From contig CALMAR010000292.1 of assembly GCA_937859855.1 (NCBI GenBank), positions 1 to 6,964 of the forward strand: a stretch of 6,964 bases of DNA, read 5' to 3'. This DNA is from an uncultured Kineosporia sp. GTDB taxonomy: Bacteria; Actinomycetota; Actinomycetes; Actinomycetales; Kineosporiaceae. The notes below the pieces were generated by a model. That model saw nothing but the letters and a program-made list of their open reading frames with translations. It was not told the origin of the DNA and did not search any database. Shown here in pieces: positions 1 to 3,986 of this stretch (position 1 is the first letter of the stretch; every line of letters begins with the position of its first letter). The position numbers and the translations under genes are program-made.

Positions 1-51
1 ATCCATGCTCTACTCGCGGCAAGCCTGGGTCGCCTGAGGCAAGCTGGAGCC

Positions 52-519
52 ATGATGACGTCTGTCTCGTCGCGCCCGTCCCCCAACGACATGCTGGCGG
101 TGGCGCTGACGGAGGCCCGGCTGGGCCTGGACGAAGGTGGAATCCCGATCGGCGCGGCTCTGTTCGGACCGGATGGCACGGTGCTGGGGCGTGGGCACAA
201 CCGGCGGATCCAGGACGACGATCCGTCCGTGCACGCGGAAACCGATGCCTTCCGCCGGGCCGGGCGCCAGCAGAGCTACCGTGGCACCACGATGGTGACC
301 ACGCTGTCGCCGTGCTGGTACTGCAGCGGCCTGGTCCGGCAGTTCCGGATCCCGAATCTGGTCGTCGGCGAAGCGCGTACCTTTCACGGCGGGCACGACT
401 GGCTGGCCGGGCTGGGCATCCGGGTGATCGTGCTGGACGAGGACGAGTGCATCGAGATACTTCAGAAGTACGTCCGGCGAAACCCTGACGTGTGGAACGA
501 GGACATCGGCGTCGACTGA
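52..519 (+). CDS. Yeast-type cytosine deaminase-like zinc deaminase
   Basis: The 155-residue protein has the whole cytidine/deoxycytidylate deaminase fold. Its zinc site is H61-A-E63 (E63 the proton shuttle) plus P87-C88-x-x-C91. It matches fungal cytosine deaminase (Fcy1) along its length, recalled from memory: EGGIPIG at 28-34, GRGHN at 46-50 (Asn50 aligning with the base-binding Asn), TTLSPC at 83-88, VVGE at 104-107, F111, and the C-terminal W148-N-E-D151-IG. In yeast that last element supplies the gating Trp and base-contacting Asp. The inferred reaction is cytosine to uracil plus ammonia in pyrimidine salvage, in the cytoplasm. TadA-type tRNA deaminase is less likely because the Fcy1-like C-terminus is present; a relaxed nucleoside or guanine deaminase remains possible. 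The start is ATG 52 or ATG 55: GGAG at 46-49 lies 2 nt before the first and 5 nt before the second, so 55 is better spaced. It converges on rsmA, and its stop begins the 9-bp array. Confidence 0.88.
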   Translation: MMTSVSSRPSPNDMLAVALTEARLGLDEGGIPIGAALFGPDGTVLGRGHNRRIQDDDPSVHAETDAFRRAGRQQSYRGTTMVTTLSPCWYCSGLVRQFRIPNLVVGEARTFHGGHDWLAGLGIRVIVLDEDECIEILQKYVRRNPDVWNEDIGVD

Positions 520-597
520 CCCGACTGACCCGGCTAGCCCGGCTAGCCCGGCTGACCCGGCTAGCCCGGCTAGCCCGGCTAGCCCGGCTGACCCGGC
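520..597. repeat. 9-bp tandem repeat with a stop codon in every unit
   Basis: Eight head-to-tail 9-mers run from 520 to 591, followed by a partial unit to 597. Five units are CCCGGCTAG (starts 529, 538, 556, 565, 574), two are CCCGGCTGA (547, 583) and one is CCCGACTGA (520). The last nine bases of the deaminase gene, GTCGACTGA at 511-519, look like a diverged unit. The period is a multiple of three, so every unit gives TAG or TGA in the deaminase frame. On the minus strand the CTAG units give TAG in the rsmA frame, while the TGA units read CAG (Gln). The rsmA stop is the unit at 574-582. The array could act as a bidirectional translation stop between convergent genes. It has no T-tract and is not a classical terminator. 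Confidence 0.93.
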
Positions 598-1466
598 GGC
601 CGCGCCAGGTCCAGCCGGGCGCTGGCGATGGCCGCGAAATCGGTGACCGAGAGTCGTTCTCCGCGCAACCGGGGATCGATACCGGCGGCGTCCAGCACGG
701 CTTGCGCCAGTGCGCCCGACCCGGCCCAGCCGGTCAGTGCGGCCCGTAACGTCTTGCGCCGCTGCGCGAATGCCGCATCGATGCACGAGAAGACCTGTTC
801 CCGGCTGGCTCTGGTGTCCGGGGGCGGACGGCGCAGCACGGACACCAGCCCAGATTCGACCCGGGGCACCGGCCAGAACACCTGTCGCGGGACCCGGCCA
901 GCGCCACGTACCTGCGCATACCAGGCCGCCTTCACCGACGGGACGCCGTAGGCCGGCTCGCCCGGGCGGGCCGCGAGCCGATCGGCAACCTCGGCCTGCA
1001 CCATCACCAGCGCCCGGCGTAGCGACGTGAGGCGTTGCAGCGCAGTCAGAAGCACTGGCACCGCGACGTTGTAGGGCAGGTTGGCGACCAACGCGTCCGG
1101 CTCGCCCGGGACAGCTGGGAACGTTCCAGCGCCCACCGTCAGCGCATCGGCCTCGATCACCGTTAGCCGGGCGGCGTCGTGCGGAGCGAAGGCAGTCACA
1201 GTACCGGGCAGCGCCGCCGCCAGCACCGGATCGATCTCCAGGGCCACCACGCTGGCTCCGGTCGCCAGCAGGGCCAGGGTCAGTGAGCCCAGCCCGGGCC
1301 CGATCTCGGCCACGGTGTCACCCGGCCCCACTCCGGACAGACGGGCGATCCGCGCCACCGTGTTCGGATCGATGACGAAGTTCTGGCCCAGCATCTTGGC
1401 CGGCCGGACCCTCAATGCCTGGGCCAGCTGCCGCACCTCAGCCGCCCCGAGCAGAGCCACCACCAC
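579..1466 (-). CDS. rsmA: 16S rRNA (adenine1518/1519-N6)-dimethyltransferase RsmA (KsgA)
   Basis: This SAM-dependent methyltransferase dimethylates two adjacent adenines in the 3'-terminal hairpin of 16S rRNA, late in 30S assembly in the cytoplasm. In the 295 residues I see the N-terminal GQNF at 27-30, motif [11 protein letters not shown] at 54-63 (SAM loop), acidic EID at 77-79, and the catalytic NLPY at 129-132. The C-terminal part has [10 protein letters not shown] at 155-164, [11 protein letters not shown] at 196-206 and [10 protein letters not shown] at 232-241. Length and motif order are normal for the family. Three consecutive GTG codons (1466, 1463, 1460) could start it; the purine-rich GGGAAAGGG at 1478-1470 on the coding strand is 3, 6 or 9 nt away, so 1463 or 1460 is as likely as 1466. 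The last residues (PGQPG) are encoded inside the 9-bp array, so the extreme C-terminus is repeat-derived. It follows rpfB in the same orientation after 121 bp. ispE, which often follows it in actinobacteria, is absent here. Confidence 0.97.
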   Translation of the reverse strand: MVVALLGAAEVRQLAQALRVRPAKMLGQNFVIDPNTVARIARLSGVGPGDTVAEIGPGLGSLTLALLATGASVVALEIDPVLAAALPGTVTAFAPHDAARLTVIEADALTVGAGTFPAVPGEPDALVANLPYNVAVPVLLTALQRLTSLRRALVMVQAEVADRLAARPGEPAYGVPSVKAAWYAQVRGAGRVPRQVFWPVPRVESGLVSVLRRPPPDTRASREQVFSCIDAAFAQRRKTLRAALTGWAGSGALAQAVLDAAGIDPRLRGERLSVTDFAAIASARLDLARPPGQPG

Positions 1467-1479
1467 CAGCCCTTTCCCA

Positions 1480-1546
1480 TGATCGCCGTTTCAGCCCGCA
1501 GATCCGCGGCTGAAACTAGCAATCAGCCGGGCCTAACTGGCGATCA
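1480..1546 (-). promoter_or_regulatory. Nested inverted repeats in the rsmA leader
   Basis: A perfect 8-bp inverted repeat, TGATCGCC (1480-1487) with GGCGATCA (1539-1546), encloses a perfect 9-bp one, GTTTCAGCC (1488-1496) with GGCTGAAAC (1508-1516). The arms at 1487/1488 abut. In the minus-strand RNA the closing helix ends one base before GGGAAAGGG, the presumed ribosome-binding site. A third element, TCAGCC at 1523-1528, can pair with GGCTGA at 1508-1513 instead, so two hairpins compete for the same arm. No T-tract follows, so this does not look like a terminator. It could be a structured leader controlling rsmA translation, an RNA processing site in an rpfB–rsmA transcript, or a protein-binding operator. 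The repeats are visible; their role is inferred. Confidence 0.5.
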
Positions 1547-1587
1547 AGGCGGATGAGGGACGGCGCAGGTGAGCGCGAGCTACCGAC

Positions 1588-2793
1588 TCAGTCGTAGAGA
1601 TGGTGACCGCAGCTGGGCCACGCCGAGTCACCGACCTTGTTGAACAGCAGCTGCGCCCGGTAGGTCTGCTCACTCGATCCGTAGTCGGTGGGCTTGCCGC
1701 TCCCGCCGACCGAATGCCAGGTCGAAACACTGAACTGGTACAGGCCGTAGTAACCCGCCGGGTTGACCGAGTTCGGGTTGCCGCCCGACTCGCACTTGGC
1801 CAGGGCCGGCCAGTTCAGCGAGGCAGCCTTGCCGCCGGCCGAGCCTCCGCCTCCCCCGCTCCCCGAACTCGACACCGGCTTGGCCTTGGTCCCGACCTGC
1901 TGCACCTGGGAGACCGGCTTCTTCAGCACCGTCGAGGAGATCAGCTTCTTGCTCTGCCGCCGGCCGTTGACCACGGTCAGCTGGTAGACGACGGTGCGCC
2001 GACCGGCGTGACCGGGCGTGGTCACCTTGGTCTGGCCCTTGTACAGGCTGGACGTCTTGGTGCTCACCGTCTGGAAGGCGATCGCCTCGGTGGCCGTCAC
2101 CCGCTTGGTGGTGATCCGGGTCAGCTTGATCACCATGCCGTCGGCGAGCGGGGTGCTCGGCAGGGCCGAAAGCCGGTCCAGCGGGTTCACCGTCACCGAC
2201 TGAGCCAGCAGAAGCGCTCCCACGCTGGGCGCGGTGGTGGTGAGCGGATGGTTGTGCCCGTCGACCGACAGCGTCACCTGCTTGGGTGTGGACAGCCACA
2301 TGGTCAGCCCGGCCCGGCCCAGCGGTGCCGACCGGGAGGCGGACATAGCCGCTCCCTCGGCGCGCACGCCCAGCGCCCGCAGCGCCTCGTCGACGGACAG
2401 AGCCGTGGTCCAGAAGGTCTGCTGCCTGCCGTCGATGGTGATGGTCAGCGGACGGGCATAACGCACCACCACGGTGTCGCCGTCACCGAGCGAGGTGCTG
2501 GCTGCGGGTGCGACCAGGTCGCGGGAGCTGACTCTGACGTTCTGGTCCCGCAGCAGGTCCCCGACGCTGGAGGCGAAGGCGTGAACCTTGGACGCCCTGC
2601 CGTCGATGCTCAGAGTGACGGATTTGTTCGTCGCGGCGTACGCCAGACCGGCCCCGATCACGGCGGTCAGAACCGCCGCCTGAACGGCGATCCGGCCAGA
2701 CCGGCCGGCCAGCCGACCAGACAGAAGTGCGAGCACTGTGCTCCCAGCCTCGTCGTCCCGGGCACGGTCGGCGGAAGCACACGCGAGCGTCAC
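1588..2793 (-). CDS. rpfB: Resuscitation-promoting factor RpfB
   Basis: RpfB-type proteins are secreted or membrane-anchored muralytic enzymes that cleave peptidoglycan and promote regrowth of dormant actinobacteria. The 401 residues show a membrane segment/signal at about 35-54 (possible signal peptidase site after AYA at 51-53; no lipobox), three DUF348 repeats at about 58-98, 115-155 and 171-212, and a G5 domain at about 222-303. A Ser/Gly-rich linker (308-322) leads to the C-terminal Rpf domain (326-401). That domain keeps the catalytic Glu335 in KCESGGNP, the NPAGYYGLYQFS segment, and Cys334 and Cys395, which probably form the disulfide. Start GTG 2793 has GAGGA at 2805-2801 with a 7-nt spacer. 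A GTG at 2736 (Val20) is a weaker alternative that would shorten the cytoplasmic tail. Lying between tatD and rsmA is the usual actinobacterial arrangement. A structured leader precedes it. Confidence 0.96.
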   Translation of the reverse strand: MTLACASADRARDDEAGSTVLALLSGRLAGRSGRIAVQAAVLTAVIGAGLAYAATNKSVTLSIDGRASKVHAFASSVGDLLRDQNVRVSSRDLVAPAASTSLGDGDTVVVRYARPLTITIDGRQQTFWTTALSVDEALRALGVRAEGAAMSASRSAPLGRAGLTMWLSTPKQVTLSVDGHNHPLTTTAPSVGALLLAQSVTVNPLDRLSALPSTPLADGMVIKLTRITTKRVTATEAIAFQTVSTKTSSLYKGQTKVTTPGHAGRRTVVYQLTVVNGRRQSKKLISSTVLKKPVSQVQQVGTKAKPVSSSGSGGGGGSAGGKAASLNWPALAKCESGGNPNSVNPAGYYGLYQFSVSTWHSVGGSGKPTDYGSSEQTYRAQLLFNKVGDSAWPSCGHHLYD

Positions 2794-2847
2794 TGCTCGT
2801 TCCTCGCCGCTGGCACCATTGCCGGCGACGAGCAGGACATGACTCGC
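2783..2847 (-). promoter_or_regulatory. Hairpin over the rpfB ribosome-binding site and start codon
   Basis: Five consecutive paired segments can be read here: 2783-2787 with 2843-2847 (GCGAG/CTCGC), 2790-2792 with 2840-2842 (TCA/TGA), 2793-2799 with 2829-2835 (CTGCTCG/CGAGCAG), 2804-2808 with 2824-2828 (TCGCC/GGCGA), and 2812-2815 with 2820-2823 (GGCA/TGCC). That gives 24 pairs, small bulges and a 4-nt loop. In the rpfB mRNA the SD GAGGA (2805-2801) is half paired and half bulged, and all three bases of the GTG start (2793-2791) are in stems. Upstream, CCTCGCC (2876-2870 in the mRNA) is the perfect complement of GGCGAGG (2808-2802), and its CTCGCC part can also pair with GGCGAG (2848-2843), so alternative folds exist. 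The pairing is seen directly; translational control is inferred. Confidence 0.6.
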
Positions 2848-2915
2848 CTGCGCGTCCGTGCGTCGGGCGGGCGAGGCCTGCGTGGCTTCCGGAATGCTCC
2901 GATCCCGGCTTTCAG
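2794..2915 (-). promoter_or_regulatory. Predicted 5' leader of rpfB
   Basis: This is the stretch between the predicted start site and the rpfB GTG. In mRNA order it contains half of the 2911-2923 palindrome, a possible stem CCGGGA/TTCCGG (about 2907-2902 with 2893-2888, one G-U pair), a C/G-rich segment with CCTCGCC (2876-2870), and the hairpin over the start codon. I could not match it to the c-di-AMP (ydaO) riboswitch consensus that precedes some actinobacterial rpf genes. From memory, the M. tuberculosis rpfB leader has been described as an RNA switch. Whether this one is homologous is not known. Confidence 0.4.
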
Positions 2916-3091
2916 CGGCTGAACGTAACCGAATCGAGACCAGATCCCAAGCCAGCGCTCAGCCTCGATGCCGGTGTGGATCTTGTTTCAGCGGCATCAC
3001 CGCAGCTCAGCAGCATGACTGTGCCGATCGTCACGAGCAGAATTTTGGCCGGCTCCGGCGCGGCGTGTTCACCATTCGCCGTAGACGTCAT
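2912..3091 (-). CDS. Doubtful small lipoprotein-like ORF (59 aa)
   Basis: An ORF from ATG 3091 overlaps the tatD end by 23 nt and fills most of the tatD–rpfB gap. It looks like a short lipoprotein precursor: Lys16, a hydrophobic stretch (about 17-29, ILLVTIGTVMLLS) and Cys30 in LLSC followed by G-D. The mature part would be only about 30 Ser/Thr/Gly-rich residues. Against it, third-position GC falls clearly below that of its neighbours after the lipobox, no convincing ribosome-binding site precedes the ATG, and its 3' end runs through the predicted rpfB promoter. I do not recognise a family. It may be a chance ORF. Confidence 0.2.
   Translation of the reverse strand: MTSTANGEHAAPEPAKILLVTIGTVMLLSCGDAAETRSTPASRLSAGLGSGLDSVTFSR
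2922..2950 (-). promoter_or_regulatory. Candidate sigma-70-type promoter of rpfB
   Basis: On the minus strand TTGGGA (2950-2945) and TACGTT (2927-2922) are separated by exactly 17 bp. The -10 fits the actinobacterial TAnnnT pattern and the -35 matches four of six bases of TTGACA. Transcription would start near 2915 and give a leader of roughly 120 nt before GTG 2793. A perfect 13-bp palindrome, TTCAGCGGCTGAA at 2911-2923, overlaps the end of the -10 and the expected start site. It could be an operator or a hairpin at the very 5' end of the RNA. No experimental start site is available, so this rests on sequence match alone. Confidence 0.45.
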
Positions 3092-3932
3092 ACGTGGTCC
3101 GGGCCAGCTGCCCGCACATCCGATCGAGATCCTGGCCGAGTATCCCGGCCATGGCCCGGACGGTGATTGGGACCAGGTAGCCGGCATTGGAACGGCCCCG
3201 GTAGGGCACCGGGGCCAGATAGGGGGCGTCCGTCTCGACCAGCAGCTGGGACGGCGGGACCGCCGCCAGCGCCGCTCGCAGCCCCGGCGCGTTCTTGAAG
3301 GTGATGGTGCCCGCGAACGAGAGGTAATAGCCCTTGCTGGCGCAGTGGCGGGCCATCTCAGCGTCCCCGGAGAAGCAGTGGAACACGGTCCGCCGGGGGG
3401 CGCCTTCCTCCTCCAGAATGCTCAGGACGTCGTCGTGGGCATCCCGGTCATGAATCTGCAGCACCTTGTCCAGTCGCTTGGCCAGGTCGATGTGCTGGCG
3501 GAACGAGCCGGCCTGAGCGGCCCGGCCCTCCTCGTCCTTGACCCAGTTGTAGTCCAGACCGGTCTCGCCTACCACCCGGACCCGGGGATGCCCGGCCAGC
3601 TCCTCGATCTGCTTGAACGCCTGCTCGAGGCTGTGTGCCGCAGCGTGTTTCGTCGCCTCGGTCGGATGCAGGGCAACGCCACCCAGCAGCTGCGGATACC
3701 GATCGACGGCCTGGACGGTCCAGTGCGCGGCGGGCAGATCACAGCCGATCTGCATGAACCCGGGCACATTCACCGCGGTCGCGGCCTCGATCAGAGCCTG
3801 GATCTCGTGATCGGCGGGGAACACGCCCGGATCTTCGCCCCGGACATGGTCGAGGTGGGTGTGGTTGTCGGGCACCGGTGATGGCAGCGCCTGCGGCAGC
3901 GGCGGGAACTGGTCACCGAGTCGGCCGGGCAT
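3069..3932 (-). CDS. tatD: TatD-family metal-dependent hydrolase (DNase)
   Basis: The 287 residues form a TatD-type TIM-barrel amidohydrolase-fold enzyme, a metal-dependent 3'-5' nuclease associated with DNA fragmentation and repair. Metal ligands are visible in order: H24-T-H26 in DNHTHLD, E123 in GETGLDY, H161 in QIHDRD, H185 in FHCFSGD, and D234 in ETDAPYLAP. The RGRSNA (245-250) form replaces the RNEP motif of E. coli TatD; I recall mycobacterial homologues having a similar variant, so this is not a defect. The start at ATG 3932 has no Shine-Dalgarno sequence but follows a -10-like TAGAAT by 6 nt, which suggests a leaderless message. The exact substrate cannot be told from sequence. It stands 275 bp upstream of rpfB and 54 bp downstream of the FtsK-like gene. 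metG, its common upstream neighbour, is not present. Confidence 0.94.
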   Translation of the reverse strand: MPGRLGDQFPPLPQALPSPVPDNHTHLDHVRGEDPGVFPADHEIQALIEAATAVNVPGFMQIGCDLPAAHWTVQAVDRYPQLLGGVALHPTEATKHAAAHSLEQAFKQIEELAGHPRVRVVGETGLDYNWVKDEEGRAAQAGSFRQHIDLAKRLDKVLQIHDRDAHDDVLSILEEEGAPRRTVFHCFSGDAEMARHCASKGYYLSFAGTITFKNAPGLRAALAAVPPSQLLVETDAPYLAPVPYRGRSNAGYLVPITVRAMAGILGQDLDRMCGQLARTTYDVYGEW

Positions 3933-3938
3933 CGGGCG

Positions 3939-3961
3939 ATTCTAGAACTCGACGCATCGAG
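3939..3961 (-). promoter_or_regulatory. Candidate leaderless promoter of tatD
   Basis: TAGAAT (3944-3939 on the minus strand) fits the actinobacterial TAnnnT -10. It stands 6 nt before the A of ATG 3932, so the transcript would begin at or very near the start codon, which agrees with the missing ribosome-binding site. No good -35 is seen about 17 bp upstream. A perfect inverted repeat CTCGA(4 nt)TCGAG at 3948-3961 lies just upstream of the -10 and could be a regulator site or a weak hairpin at the end of the preceding FtsK-like transcript. Confidence 0.42.
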
Positions 3962-3986
3962 CGCCGGCCCGGCACCCACCAGCCGA

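Noticed and set aside
52..519. tRNA adenosine deaminase (TadA) for the deaminase gene
   Set aside because: HAE and PCxxC are shared by the superfamily, but the GRGHN, VVGE and C-terminal WxEDIG elements match cytosine deaminase of the Fcy1 type better.
520..591. CRISPR array or intrinsic terminator
   Set aside because: The units are contiguous 9-mers with no spacers, and there is no stable stem followed by a T-tract on either strand.
10..786. Minus-strand ORF through the 9-bp array with Leu-Ala-Gly repeats
   Set aside because: The repeat peptide is only the third-frame reading of the array, and the ORF is antisense to the deaminase and overlaps rsmA.
1569..1585. Hairpin just after the rpfB stop as a terminator
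   Set aside because: GGTGAGC-GCGA-GCTACC forms only six pairs with a bulge and has no T-tract. It could be a minor RNA element, but nothing supports termination.
1600..2922. Long plus-strand ORF (440 codons) opposite rpfB
   Set aside because: It is a GC-rich shadow of rpfB with no domain-like features. The opposite strand encodes a complete, recognisable protein.
3048..3059. Intrinsic terminator after tatD
   Set aside because: The GCCG(4 nt)CGGC stem has only 4 pairs, and in the transcript it is followed by CAAAATT rather than a U-run.
2794..3068. c-di-AMP (ydaO-type) riboswitch before rpfB
   Set aside because: Such riboswitches precede some actinobacterial rpf genes, but I could not find the conserved core or the terminal GACAGCT-like segment on the minus strand.
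2727..3881. Long plus-strand ORF (384 codons) opposite tatD and the rpfB leader
   Set aside because: Low-complexity, Arg/Gly/Pro-rich product antisense to a clear tatD. It arises from third-position GC bias.
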